In this document: positions 44,942 to 55,827 of the stretch, in pieces
How positions within the stretch are numbered: position 1 is the first letter of the stretch
Layout: the number at the start of each line of letters is the position of its first letter
DNA from: Periplaneta americana
Lineage: Eukaryota > Arthropoda > Insecta > Blattodea > Blattidae
Assembly (NCBI RefSeq): GCF_040183065.1
Contig: NC_091127.1
Coordinates: 111,184,834-111,248,833, forward strand
DNA: 64,000 nt
Reading direction: 5' to 3'
Made by a program: the position numbers and the translations under genes
Notes under the pieces: generated by a model
Seen by the model: the letters and a program-made list of their open reading frames with translations, nothing else
What the model was told of the DNA's origin: nothing
Databases searched by the model: none

Positions 44942-45106
44942 GGCTCGTTCACAATAAACCGTGAACGGAAACGACGATAACGGAAATAATGTTAAAATAA
45001 ATGTATTTAAATGTGAGCATTCACAATAGTTACATATTTAAATATATTTATTTTAACAATATTTCCGTTCTCGTTGTTTCCGTTCCCGGTTTATTGTGGA
45101 CCAGCC
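44942..45106. mobile_element. Palindromic MITE next to the satellite
   Basis: Ends GGCTCGTTCACAATAAACC (44942) and GGTTTATTGTGGACCAGCC (to 45106). The pairing extends over about 65 bp per arm (e.g. AACGGAAATAATGTTAAAAT). TA lies on both sides (44940-44941 and 45107-45108). No coding. Confidence 0.88.
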
Positions 45107-45109
45107 TAT

Positions 45110-45655
45110 ACTGGTACAAAGTACAACTGCATCTCATTTACGAAAGTGCATTAAGGACACGTTTTGCGGGGAGCTACATAGTTATTAAAAGTCTGTGCTA
45201 ATGGGCTGCTATGTCTTGGAACCCAATTACATGGGATTGCGCGTAAATCGTACTCACTCTGGCGGACCTCCGCTTTGTTTCCGCGCCCCAGCAGAAAATC
45301 ATAAGGTGACACTAAGCTTTGTGGTTAGTGCCACTCTACGCGGAAATAAAACCTCCATCGCTCAGTCTTCAACAATGAAAATCAAATTCCGAAGAAGGAT
45401 TTCTTAGTTCTATTGATTGTTTTCTTGCTTTATATGTCTCATGGTATCGTTCTTTTGTATATGTGAATGTGTGGTAGTCTTCGTGCGTGTGTATGTGCGC
45501 GCGAATGTTGGAGTCACTTATGAACAATAAGTTGAATTTTTCAAACTCGTTTAGGATCCATGTAGCCTACTACAAAATGATCAGTATATTCTTGTAATAT
45601 TCAGTTAGGATAAAAAAGAAACAAACTATGTACCGTCAACTTTTTAACCTCATTA
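45110..45655. other. No gene recognised
   Basis: Two small ORFs (45001-45201, 45195-45407) without signature. GT-rich stretch near 45470-45500. Confidence 0.45.
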
Positions 45656-45657
45656 GA

Positions 45658-45903
45658 CGGAGATGTCAGGATTTTAACCCGAAACATGTAGTATTGGCCT
45701 ACGAAAAAGCTATTCGAAATGCTGTTATTTCAGTTTAGTCACAGGTGGAACTTACAGGCTGCCGATTCCACCTAGTTGAAGCTTGGTTCCGAAAAATACA
45801 GAAGTTAGGACTGTACAGTGATTATAAAAACGAAACGGAAGTTGGGAAGCAGTTCAATTCTTTCGTCCATGTGTGCAGACTCAATTGCAAGAACTACGAA
45901 TGA
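45658..45903 (+). pseudogene. MULE (Mutator-like) transposase fragment
   Basis: One plus frame, broken by a single TAG at about 45737, reads CQDFNPKHVVLAYEKAIRNA, then VELTGCRFHLVEAWFRKIQK, then LGLYSDYKNETEVGKQFNSF. The pattern (DFE.Ai..A... then GC.FH..q...rkiq..GL...Y) is the end of the MULE transposase domain, with the conserved C..H. The usual D of DFE is replaced by AYE. No zinc-finger or terminal repeats were found nearby, so this is an isolated fragment. Confidence 0.7.
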
Positions 45904-45904
45904 G

Positions 45905-46390
45905 TGAGAGTCCTTCCACTCCAGTTTCAATTCATTATTATACCATACCCATTCTATGTGTTTAATGCTCTGCTAGATATTCAAACTCAGACCTATGTAA
46001 AATTAAATACGAATGGTGATAATGGGAGAAGAAATATAAAGGGCTCGACAAATGTTCCTAATAGACAGAATTAATCAATTAAAACAAAATCATATTACAA
46101 GGCTTAATTTTGTACAGACTCAGAAAAAAATGGGCCGCCTAATTTGACTAAGTTCCAGATACAACGTATTGCGCATGTACAGTAAAGAACGCCTAAATGT
46201 ATGCCACTTGTGTACAGTCTTGCGAAGCTTGTTATCTACATTCAAGAGGACTGCTACCAAGACTCTGTACAAAGTTTAGGTTATTTTTATCAGTAAAAGT
46301 ACCTAGTGAAAAGCGGATAAAAGTGAACCATGATTTTATTATTTGATTTGGCTTACTAATTTAGACAGTGACATATTGTGACATAATATT
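45905..46390. other. No gene recognised
   Basis: AT-rich. Some readable pieces follow the MULE block, but none has a recognised signature. Confidence 0.4.
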
Positions 46391-46391
46391 A

Positions 46392-47210
46392 CAGGGTTGT
46401 TTCCGATCTATGGAAACGATTTTTGAATGACATCATGTGTCCAGGAGTCACACGGCAGCTCAATTGTGGTGAGAGGTGACAGACCAGTAGTGAGTGAATT
46501 TCATAGTCAGAGAGCACGGTGTCTCACAGCAGCAATGCCCAAAAAATCGAGCCTTTTTGGAAGGGGTACATTTCGACTCTTTTCGATGCCAATAATAATA
46601 ATAGTAATAATTAGTGGCGCCACGAACCTTGAAGGGCCCATTTCGACCAGCCGACTGCTGGTCTCACGTTCACATGCCGAAGCAGATGATGCCAAGTATA
46701 GTTAAAGGAAAATAATAGAAACCTGCAAAAAAAAAAACAAAAACAAAAAAAAAACGTGGTTTCGTTATTTTCAAGAAACGCAACTTCTGTGTACTTAATA
46801 AGACTGGTAAAACTCGGATGGGATTAATTTGTATCATCTTCTGGGGTAGTGCGGCTTGTGACAAAGGTTGGATTTGCTTGCTTCCCCCCCCCTCTGGAAT
46901 TAATCTCAATCGAGCTTTGCCAGTCGTATTAAGTACACAAAAGATGTTTTTCTTGGAAATAATGAAACCACGTTTTTTTGCAGCTCCTATGATTTTCACG
47001 TAACTGTACTTGTCATCGGAAAGGTTCGTTATGTACCCCTCCTAAAAAGGCTCGATTTTCTTGGGAATTTCTGCTGTGAGACACCGTGCACTCTGCTATG
47101 AAATCACTCACTACTGGTCTGTCATCTCTCACCACAGTTCAGCTGTCGTGCGACTCCCGACGCATATGACGTCATTCAAAAATCGTTTCTAGAGGTCGGA
47201 AACAATCCTG
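46392..47210. mobile_element. TA-flanked palindromic element, family P copy 1
   Basis: Ends CAGGGTTGTTTCCGATC (46392) and GGAAACAATCCTG (to 47210). The inverted pairing runs about 190 bp per arm. TA lies on both sides (46390-46391 and 47211-47212). Farther in, the left half and the inverted right half carry the same short ORF region (KKRGF-ISKK, then NKTGKAR-type), so most of the element is a large imperfect palindrome. Related to 55320-55827. A retroposon fragment interrupts the left half (46592-46687). Confidence 0.85.
46592..46687 (-). mobile_element. 5'-truncated retroposon inside family P element
   Basis: Minus-oriented 3' end of the repeat at 32690 (TGCTTCGGCATGTGAACGTG and an AAT-type tail). 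Flanked by the 7-bp TSD GATGCCA (46585-46591 and 46688-46694). The uninterrupted relative at 55520-55530 (CCGATGCCAAGTACAG) shows the empty site. Confidence 0.88.
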
Positions 47211-47212
47211 TA

Positions 47213-48398
47213 TAGTATATAGACACTATGTACGTATGTTTCTGATAAAGGTGTAAAATTAAAATATGTTTTTCACATATCTCAAAGAAGAGAGTGCGGA
47301 ATTCATTTATCTTTTACGGGGACAGGTAAAAAAGCGTGAAATTCGATGCCGTCCGATTAAATGGAAAAACTTTGAGAAACACTGACTTACAGGAATCGAC
47401 ATACAATCCCCGGGTACGGAAATTACACGGAGTACTTGAAAGCACTCTGATACACATCATCATCATCATCATCAAGGTCATCATCAATATTAGTAGGGCC
47501 TATCTGCTATCGCTTTTGTCAGAGCACTGGACTTCGGTAATGCAGTGAACCATGTTTCGGGCGAGCAGCTATTTTAATACCAACAACATATTAATCCAAA
47601 CATAAAAGCGTGTTGCGATTCTTTCCGGTAACTTGCCTCCCTACCGAGAGCCAGTTTTAATGGATTAGACGTACGCCAATTTCACGGACACTACCTGGTT
47701 ACATGTTCGATATTAGACATTTCATTTTCTAAAAACCATAGAGTTAGTCTTTTACGAATATAAAATGTTGCAGCAATATTTTTTCGTCGATTTACACGTC
47801 GCGTCGGTGACAAAATGTATTGCAAATTATTCATAATACAGGATAGCGCTGTACTTACATTACTTTCATTACAACTTATACTTGGAAGCAACGAGATTTC
47901 GCCGAAGGAGTGTAGAGTGGAATGCACTAGTTACGGTTCTGTCTTCTAAGTTGAGCTACTGTTAAGTAAATACAGATTATTGGGTTGTAGGTTATAGTAG
48001 ACAGAGCAAGATTCTCTTTGTAGCTACACTCTGCAGTTATTCATCCTCCTTTATGAATTAGAGAATCAGGGTCTCATGTGAGGAAATTGGGAGCATTTAT
48101 CACGCCCATAAATTTTTATGTTGCATAGAGACGGAAGGAACAGTAGATTCAATTAAAGATTACGTTAGTAAAGAGAAGGACCTGACTGGGCATCTGATAA
48201 AAAAGCAAAGCTCTTCTTACGCTAACAAAAGTATGTTCATCGGACCATAGGCCTCTTCATGTTTTCTCTTCTGACGCTATGTGAAATAAAAGATTTTTCA
48301 GACATAGTCCAATCTATGGACGCACTAGACGAAAAAAAAAATCACCAATACCATTCAAAACACTTTTAGACGTGTCTTGTAAACTTTGGATCACTGGA
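47213..48398. other. No gene recognised
   Basis: AT-rich, with a short CAT run (47457-47475). No signature. Confidence 0.5.
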
Positions 48399-48400
48399 GG

Positions 48401-49092
48401 CATTGTTTTCGAGTGAATGGAGCATATTATTCTGAATATGAACTTTCATCATAAGAACCTTTGCGAACACAAAAACCAATGAAATTATCAATTAACGAAG
48501 ATCCCATTTTTGATCGGTTTTAGTAACAACTAGGATTATATTCATTTTGAAACTTAATTCGTAGATAAACTGTTGCATTAGAATGATAAGGTTCTAACTG
48601 ACAAACTACTTGTTTCGAGAAAAACTGTCTGAAAGTTTTTTTAAGTTTGCTATTTTCGTTTTGTAGATATACTATATTTCGGCATGAATGCTACAAATTC
48701 TATTATATTAATGTTTTTTTAGGGGTATGGAATGCATATTTGTACGCATTATTTTCGAGTGAATGGAGCATATTATTCTGAATATGAACTTTCATCATGA
48801 GAACCTTTGCGAACACAAAAACCAATGCAATTATCAATTAACAAAGATCCCATTTTTGATCCGTTTTAGTAACAACTAGGATTATATTCATTTTGAAACT
48901 TAATTCGTAGATAAACCGTTGCATTAGAATAATAAGGTTCTAACTGACAAACTACTTGTTTCGAGAAAAACTGTCTGAAAGTTTTTTTAAGTTTGCTATT
49001 TTCGTTTTGTAGATATACTATATTTCGGCATGGATGCTACAAATTCTATTATATTAATGTTTTTTTAGGGGTATGGAATGCATATTTGTACG
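48401..49092. repeat. 346-bp tandem duplication, nearly identical units
   Basis: Unit 1 at 48401-48746 and unit 2 at 48747-49092 both start CATT(G/A)TTTTCGAGTGAATGG and end TTTGTACGCA. I see only a handful of substitutions by eye (e.g. CATCATAAGA against CATCATGAGA). The unit has no ORF or TE signature. High identity implies a recent duplication, or a collapsed or mis-assembled repeat. Confidence 0.93.
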
Positions 49093-49094
49093 CA

Positions 49095-49535
49095 TGATTT
49101 GTTTATATGATGAATGAATTTGCAGTTAGAACCTTGTCAGTCACAGAAAAGCGATCTTGTTGATATACAAGATTCTAACTACAATTTCGAGTACCACAGC
49201 ATGAATTATAACTCAGTAAATAATTTAGAAGGCCGGCAAATAATTTAATTTGGCTTTCTCGTTCATTAGTGGCCATTTTCATGTCGGTGGTAAACTAAAC
49301 TTATTTTATGTATATTTCTTAAACAGGCCTATGTTTATATTTTGTATTGAAGTCTTAATTCCGAAACTTTACAATTATTAGTAGGAGTAGCTATATTTTT
49401 TTGTATTTGTCATATCTGCTGCAAAGATCTAACAATGCGCGCAGTTTCAGGAAAAATACAGACATTGACTCATTAACAGTTTCCTTATTAAATTAAATAC
49501 TTTTAATACATTTAGTAGACTTTATGCTACCGACA
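49095..49535. other. No gene recognised
   Basis: AT-rich. GCAGTTAGAACCTTGTCAG (49121) partly mirrors AAGGTTCTAACTGACAA in the preceding duplication. Confidence 0.4.
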
Positions 49536-49537
49536 AT

Positions 49538-50560
49538 AATTGAATCGGGGATTGCAGAAACAGCACATGTAATGAAAACTAAATTTTTCAGTAGACACAA
49601 AACAACGGTATTACTGGTGGTAGACCACATCATTGGTTATAGTACTGGCTTCTTCAGACAGAAGCCTAATAGATGTGTCGTTTTATACCAAATTTATTGG
49701 AATCTAATGAATTTTAATGAAATAAATCAATATATATTAGCTTGACATGTGCTGTTTCTGCAAGGAATCAAAATTATAGTATAATAATTTCAATACAGCT
49801 AAACTTTATTTGTCAAATTAGGGATATAATACATGCGTACGCCTACTGTGAATTTAATACATAAGTTCAGCATATAAATGAACTTATTTTTCTACAACAG
49901 GCCACTGTAGAATATTACTGTAAAATTCTTGATATTCATGTGGTATGTAACGCATTAGTTTGCGTATATCGGCAAGCTTCTCTCTTTGAATTTCACGATT
50001 TTGTCTGGATATGTCAATGTAAATATGGTATTGTCCTTTGTACTTACAAGCGAACATTCTCATGGGGACAGATAAAAAAATTAATCTTTTTTCTTCCATT
50101 ATTTTAGTAATGCCAAAAGAAGTGCTTACACAAATTTTTGCCACTCGATCGCAACTACAAAGGCCGTAAAAAAAATAAATTTCCCTGGGACCGTTTACAG
50201 AAAGAGAACAAAATTTCATGGAAAGTTTTATTGGAACAGATATAGCAATTGTTGAGTTATTTTTCAACGTATTCACCACCAGAATTGAGACATTTGTCAT
50301 TCAGTGGGATCAATTTTTGTATCCTTGTGTCGTAGATGTCTGCTATCTGGAATTGGAACCAATGTGTCGGCACATGTCTTTGACATGAGTTGTTTCTGCG
50401 CGCTTCCAGGATTTCACAGATCTTCAAATGTGAGAGGGTTATACATATATGTGGTTTCTGCATGAAATGACAGCTCTATATCAACAGTCCATGAAATTCG
50501 AATAAACTCAATCCGCAACAAATAGTGACATGTGCTGTTTCTGCAATCCCTGATTCAATT
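49538..50560 (-). mobile_element. Composite DNA-transposon region with three related ends
   Basis: AATTGAATCGGGGATTGCAG and onward (49538-49570) is inverted at about 50529-50560 over 33 bp with one mismatch. A third inverted copy of the inner part (ACATGTGCTGTTTCTGCAA) lies at 49744-49764. A mariner C-terminal remnant is inside on the minus strand. TSD not resolved. Confidence 0.6.
50257..50463 (-). pseudogene. Mariner-type transposase C-terminal tail
   Basis: The minus-strand ORF ends FQIADIYDTRIQKLIPLNDK, then CLNSGGEYVEK and stop. This is the characteristic C-terminus of mariner-type transposases (DIYDTGIQKLIPRYDKCLN-GGDYVEK in relatives). The catalytic core is absent. Downstream in the minus sense (50300-49884) a separate open frame of 138 aa ends in RQNREIQREKLADIRKLMRY, then IPHEYQEFYSNILQWPVVEK. 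I do not recognise it; it may belong to a second element. Confidence 0.7.
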
Positions 50561-50564
50561 GAAC

Positions 50565-51185
50565 CTCGTAACCTATGTAAATCTAAGTTTACAACTCCCT
50601 GTATAAGCCGATAACAAGTAGCAGTTGGAGGCCCGAGTAACTCGGAGTGAGTAATGGGAATTGAGTTTCAGACGCCTCATTTCCAGGAGATGGAACGAGG
50701 AGCACCTGGCCGCATGCGGCAAAACAAGGTCACGACGAGGTTGCCAACATTTGATGGATCTCGGGGTTACAGTTCTCTGCAGCTCATTTGCAAACTTTAA
50801 TTAAAGCAATAGTAAACGAACATCAAGTTATAAAAAAGCGCGTAGACGAAGCGAAATAAATTAGAGGAGAGAGTTTAAAACTACAGGAAAAACACGCCAA
50901 AGAGAAAAATGAGGCAGTGAAAGAAACATACAACACAAAGGTAAGCAAAAAGAAAAAAGAGAGAATAAATGAGACAGTTAAAAAAGAATTGCACAGGAAA
51001 GTATGAAAGTGAAGCGATAAAAGCAAGCACTTTATACGTTACGAACACGGCCGAAGAACAAAGTTAACGTTGCATCGTTGTTTTAAATTCCAGATACAAT
51101 TTTGTGTACTTAATACAAGATATCCGCACATCATCAACAGACGTTCTTCACTCCTGGTGAGGTGAGATAATAATGGAATAATAAT
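50565..51185. other. No gene; purine-rich stretch
   Basis: 50870-51025 is purine-rich and reads as a Lys/Glu-rich frame by composition. No family signature. Confidence 0.45.
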
Positions 51186-51189
51186 GCTG

Positions 51190-52110
51190 CTACTGGCGGC
51201 TGCGGTAATATACCTTTGTGCTAATTTACAATGGCGGATACAATAGTGATATTGAGAATAACGGTGACGTGTTGGTAGTATTAAAGATATTGGTGATGCT
51301 ATACCAGTAACATCAAAGGTATTGTTACTTATGGGAATGATGGTAATGATATCTATGGTGTTGGTGATACTGGCTGGTGGTGATCGCAACGTTGGTATTC
51401 ATGGCAACTGTGAGAGCGTGTTAATAATGGAGGTGGTGCTAGTGGAGACGATGATAATGGTGTCATTGCAGGTTGTTGTAATTACTGTGGTTTAGATAGA
51501 GATGATGAAAACAGTGATAACGACTATAGTGGTGAAAATGATGGTGACGACTACAGTGGTGATAACGTTGGTATTTGTAGTACTGGTATTTCATTTATTG
51601 TGACACTACTGGTGCTGATAATTGTGCTACTGGTGATTAGGGATTTGGTGATGCTGAAGATTGTGATACCTGTGACGCTGATGATTGTGATGTCGGTGAC
51701 ACTGGTGAATGTGGTGTTTTTGACGCTGGTGATTGTATTGGTATTGACGCCAATAACTGTAATGTCTATGATTGTGATGAATAGTGGTTTCGGTGATGCT
51801 AGTGACTATGGTTCCTGCAATACTAATGATTGTGATATGTGACAGTAACGATTATGGTGTTAGTGAAGCTGGTGATTATACTGTCATGACGCTGGTGACT
51901 GATGTAACTGGTGACGCTGATAACTTATGGTGTCAGTAAGTGATGATTGCGATGTCGTTGACGCTGATTGTGATGACGGTGCAATCTGATGATTGCAGCG
52001 TAGATGACATAGGTCTAGACTCTAGATGATTCTCGTGTTAGTGACGCTGATGGATGTGGTATTGGTGATCCAGATAACTGTGGACTATTTAATGACGCTG
52101 TATAAAATGC
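51190..52110. repeat. Degenerate GTGAT/GATGNTG-rich tract
   Basis: About 900 bp dominated by GGTGAT, GATGATGG, CTGGTGATTG and TGACGCTGG words on the plus strand, without a strict period. It has the look of a decayed minisatellite. Short ORFs in it (e.g. 51600-51842) reflect the composition. Confidence 0.85.
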
Positions 52111-52114
52111 GGGG

Positions 52115-53315
52115 TTATTTAGTGTCGGTAAAATTCGCAATAGCGAAGTGATGTTTTCAAGATGAGTCAGAGGGTTCCCCATGATCTAATCAGGTATTAA
52201 TTAGTCTTAAGAAAAATTCGTACCCATCCATGAGCATAGCTTTCAAGTAGAATCCAGCCCGTTACAACCAGATCATCCCAGCGGCCTATAATGGGACTTT
52301 TAGTGGTGGATACATTTGACAGTGGTGGCTCTTATAATCAAAATACACCATTAAACTAAGAGGAGAATGCATGTATGTATGTATGTATGTATGTATGTAT
52401 ATTAATGTTTCAGTTTGTACCATGGTACAAAATGTTCCGTGACGCACATTATATGAAACATTATATAGACGAAATGTTACAAATATGAAATAGGGGTAGA
52501 AATATGAAATAGTGTGAAATATATACGACCTGAGACGTGTTGTATGCTAGCGTAAGCCTTCCAAATTATTACGCTCTGATACTCTCTTTCGCGGGAATGT
52601 GTTACTTTGCAGTTAGAAGCTGAAGTGTTGAAGCGTTTATCATTATTGCGTTATCGAGGAAAGTGAACATTTTGACGGTAAGTTCTTTTCTAAAATATTT
52701 CTCAATGTTAGAAATATTAATAATATTATTTTTATTTTTTGCTTCCTCAAATTTTGAGGTTACCAGTAGACAAAACATACAATACATTTATATAATGCAT
52801 TAAGGTACAATGTTCAGGTAAGGACAGTTAAAGTTTACAAAAGTGAAAAATTCTGAAAAGTTCAATAAAATTAAGGCAAATGATAGCAATAGTTAATCTA
52901 TTAGTATTAAGAGTATTAATATACGTTTATAGCAATGCATATTTAATTGATTTCGTTCTTAAATTATGATATGTTTTGAGATTACGACTTACAATACCAG
53001 TGTGTCACAAATATGAAATACTAGTATTATTAGTACGCCATATTTATACCCTGATTTTCTGTTTCGTTACTAGTGTTGGCACCTGTAGGAGGAGGGAAAC
53101 CTCACCTTCCAACAAATTTAATAAACAGTGGAATGAAAAGTTATTGCAAGAAGCCATAAAATAAGTTGCAGAAAAGACGTGAGAGACGATCCATCTGTAC
53201 TCAGTATTACGGTTTGGAAAACACCTTCTAATGAAGATGCTGAATGCTTGTTCTGTGCTTTTCTTATTAGAGGTCATTTTGACTTTGCAATTTTGTCTTG
53301 TAACTTATTAATAGT
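52115..53315. other. Spacer with a GTAT microsatellite
   Basis: (GTAT)n runs at 52371-52400. CAAATATGAAATA words recur at about 52480, 52500 and 53010. No gene recognised. Confidence 0.5.
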
Positions 53316-53319
53316 ATTC

Positions 53320-53736
53320 CATATTCTACAGCGTGTTCATAACGCGTGCGTCCGCTTCATTTGTAATGTTCGATACTATGATCATATCTCATCTTCTTTC
53401 AAGAAGTTATCATGGCTTAGGTTACATGAGAGGAGAAATCTGCACTCACTTTCTCTCTTATATCGAATTATGCACTCTTCATCCCCCTATTATTTATTCG
53501 CTCGATTTCATACTCTCTCTCGCTATCATAATATTAATACTCGATCACAACGCGATAACACGCTAGAAATTCCACTTCACGCATCGTCTCTGTATTCCTC
53601 ATCCTTCACTGTTGCTACCTCTCGTCACTGGAACTCTCTGCCGCATGAAGTCAAGGGCTGCCGAACATTGAATTCTTTCAAATCCAAGTTAGAAAATTAT
53701 CTTATGACGAGTTGCCAAACTAACTTACTATTATGA
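53320..53736 (+). pseudogene. LINE ORF2 C-terminus, open frame
   Basis: The frame from about 53325 to the stop at 53736 reads LQRVHNACVRFICNVRYYDH, then FKKLSWLRLHERRNLHSLSL, then LYRIMHSSSPYYLFARF and FTVATSRHWNSLPHEVKG, ending KLENYLMT. This is the C-terminal part of jockey/I-type ORF2 (post-RT region with the RRN.HS...Y motif and the WNSLP ending). No stop interrupts it, so the copy is relatively young. The upstream part of the 185-aa ORF (53179-53310) does not match the family and marks the truncation point. Confidence 0.85.
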
Positions 53737-53940
53737 CAAGTGTTGTATTGCATGTTTCCACGTTTTCACATTTTTTTTTATGTTCTAATGATATTCAACT
53801 TATTTTATATTTTTGTTTTCATATTTTCCGATAATGTTATATCTCTAATGTGATAAGTAGAGCTATATATAATATTAATTTTCCTCATTGTGTGTACTTA
53901 GAAATACTGTATTCACTGTATACTTTGTACTGCACTATTT

Positions 53941-53955
53941 TATTACTACTATTAC

Positions 53956-54003
<48 letters not shown>

Positions 54004-54023
54004 CATCATTATTACTATTCTTA

Positions 54024-54064
<41 letters not shown>
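53941..54064. repeat. (ATT)n-rich microsatellite
   Basis: Two ATT runs separated by a short TTCTTATTT interruption, within the LINE 3' UTR. Confidence 0.95.
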
Positions 54065-54065
<1 letters not shown>

Positions 54066-54336
54066 GAATAATTGTCTTTTTTTTTTGTATGCCTCATTTA
54101 TTTTGACCTGCTGTTCACATATTATTATGCTTTTTTCTTTCTTTCTGTATGTTATATATTATGTCCGATTTCTTCTTATTTGTTGTTTATTTTTTATTAT
54201 TATTATTATCTTATTCAATTTTGTGTGTAAAATTGTAGTGTAATTTGTAAATTTGTAGTGTTTTTGTAACGCAGTCTTTACTCCTGGTTGAGTGTTAGAG
54301 AAGGCCGTATGGCCTTAACTCTGCCAGGTTAAATAA

Positions 54337-54337
<1 letters not shown>

Positions 54338-54403
<66 letters not shown>
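54338..54403. repeat. (ATT)n LINE tail
   Basis: 22 ATT units directly after GGTTAAATAAA, the LINE 3' terminus. Confidence 0.96.
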
Positions 54404-54405
<2 letters not shown>

Positions 54406-54406
<1 letters not shown>

Positions 54407-55065
54407 TCGTACCTCCATTTTCATGAAGGAAATAAGTTACGTTAGATTTTGAGGAAATTATTTTTTTTCAAACATTTTATAACATCTCAAACATTTTATA
54501 ACATCTTAAGAACTTCTAAGTCCGGTGTACCATTCACAGGGACATTCAGCAATAAACAGGACGATACTTTACGTTCAGTATTCAAAACGAAAAAAAAAAC
54601 AAACAAACAAAATGGTATTCCATATTTGTAACATTTCCTCTATACATACATATTTATACCCACTTGGAGCGAAAACCACACTTGTAAATAGACAGTACTT
54701 CAATATGGTATCAGCTTACTTGCACGGTTTATGAAGCCGACTTAGCCATTCTGATAGACGTAATAAAACTTCGTTTTCAGGGAGTGATACAAACCTGCAA
54801 CGGGATAAAAATATCGCACAAAACTTTATTTGTGTCTCGCGTGCTGACAGCAGCGCATGCAAACACACTCATTGTAGTACGGTCCTGCCTCAACACGCTG
54901 CATAGTTAGTTACTCACGAAATTCCTTGTCGTTAAAGAAACGTTAAGTGCTTCTACAGGATCGATGTAACTTAGAGTGTACGGTTTTCCATTACTCTTCA
55001 ACTTCCATTGCTAACGTTTCCACTTCTTCTTCAGGATGCTTTCTTTCATTGCACCCAATTTCTTT
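54406..55065. other. No gene recognised
   Basis: A 16-bp word (CATTTTATAACATCTC) is duplicated near 54473. Otherwise nothing. Confidence 0.45.
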
Positions 55066-55319
55066 TACAATTCATTTATGGTTTTCCGATAAGTCAATTA
55101 CAAGATTATAAAATATAATTATTTCAATTTTCAATCCTATGACTTATCATTGTTATTACAAATTAACATTTTGCTAAAACATATTAATAGGAAGGAATGT
55201 ATGAACGTTTCCGCCTGTACGGCATCATCAGATACATGGTTGTTTTTTACGATATCTAACATAGGTTACAATGTGGAATGTATTCACTCTTGTAATAAAA
55301 TTTTAATTTGTATATTATA

Positions 55320-55827
55320 CAAGGTTGTTTCCGATCTCTGATAACGAATTTGAATGACATCATGTGAGTCAGGAATCACAACGACGCGGCAGCTGGATTG
55401 CGGTGAGAGGTGACAGACCAATAGTGACTGATTTCATAATCAGAGTGCACGGTGTATCACAGTAGCAATGTCTAAGAAAATCGAGCCTTTTTGGGAGAGG
55501 TACAGAACAACCCTTTCCGATGCCAAGTACAGTTACGTGAAAATCATAGGAGCATGCAAAAAACGTGGTTTCGTTATTTCTAAGAAAGACATCTTGTGTG
55601 TACCTAATAAGATTGGCAAAGCTCGAATGGGATTAATTCCAGAGTGGAAAAAGCAAGTAAATCCACACCCCCCCCCCATCACAAGTCCCGCATCCCACGA
55701 GATGATACAAATTAATTCCATTCACTCACTACTGGTCTGTCACCTCGCGCCACAGTTCAGCTGTCGTGTGACTCCTGACACATAAGATGTCATTCAAATT
55801 CGTTATCAGAGATCGGAAACAATCCTA
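55320..55827 (+). mobile_element. TA-flanked element, family P copy 2
   Basis: Ends CAAGGTTGTTTCCGATCTC (55320) and GAGATCGGAAACAATCCTA (to 55827), TA on both sides (55318-55319 and 55828-55829). Long subterminal inverted pairing (GGTGAGAGGTGACAGACC against GGTCTGTCACCTCGCGCC). The right arm of the surrounding palindrome preserves the site without the element. Confidence 0.92.
55468..55650 (+). pseudogene. N-terminal ORF fragment of family P element
   Basis: The frame reads MSKKIEPFWERYRTTLSDAK, then YSYVKIIGACKKRGFVISKK, then DILCVPNKIGKARMGLIPEW, and loses meaning after about 55660. The copy at 46392 has pieces of the same frame in both orientations. Only this N-terminal part is present. 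It is basic and could be a DNA-binding region of a Tc1/mariner-type transposase, given the TA target, but I do not recognise a catalytic family. Confidence 0.5.

Larger units (their letters stand above)
53320..54403 (+). mobile_element. 5'-truncated LINE with ATT-rich 3' region
   Basis: C-terminal ORF2 coding, then a 3' UTR with two ATT arrays (53941-54064 and 54338-54403) and the terminal sequence CTCCTGGTTGAGTGTTAG to CTCTGCCAGGTTAAATAAAT before the last array. The terminal words match the LINE tail at 9640-9735. Confidence 0.85.

Noticed and set aside
50823..51026. Lys/Glu-rich frame (plus strand) or Phe/Leu-rich frame (minus strand)
   Set aside because: Purine-rich composition yields both; no motif.
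51600..51842. 80-aa hydrophobic Val/Leu-rich ORF
   Set aside because: Explained by the GTGAT-rich composition; no family match.
53850..54071. ORF with Leu and Tyr homopolymers
   Set aside because: Also an ATT-repeat artefact within a LINE 3' UTR.
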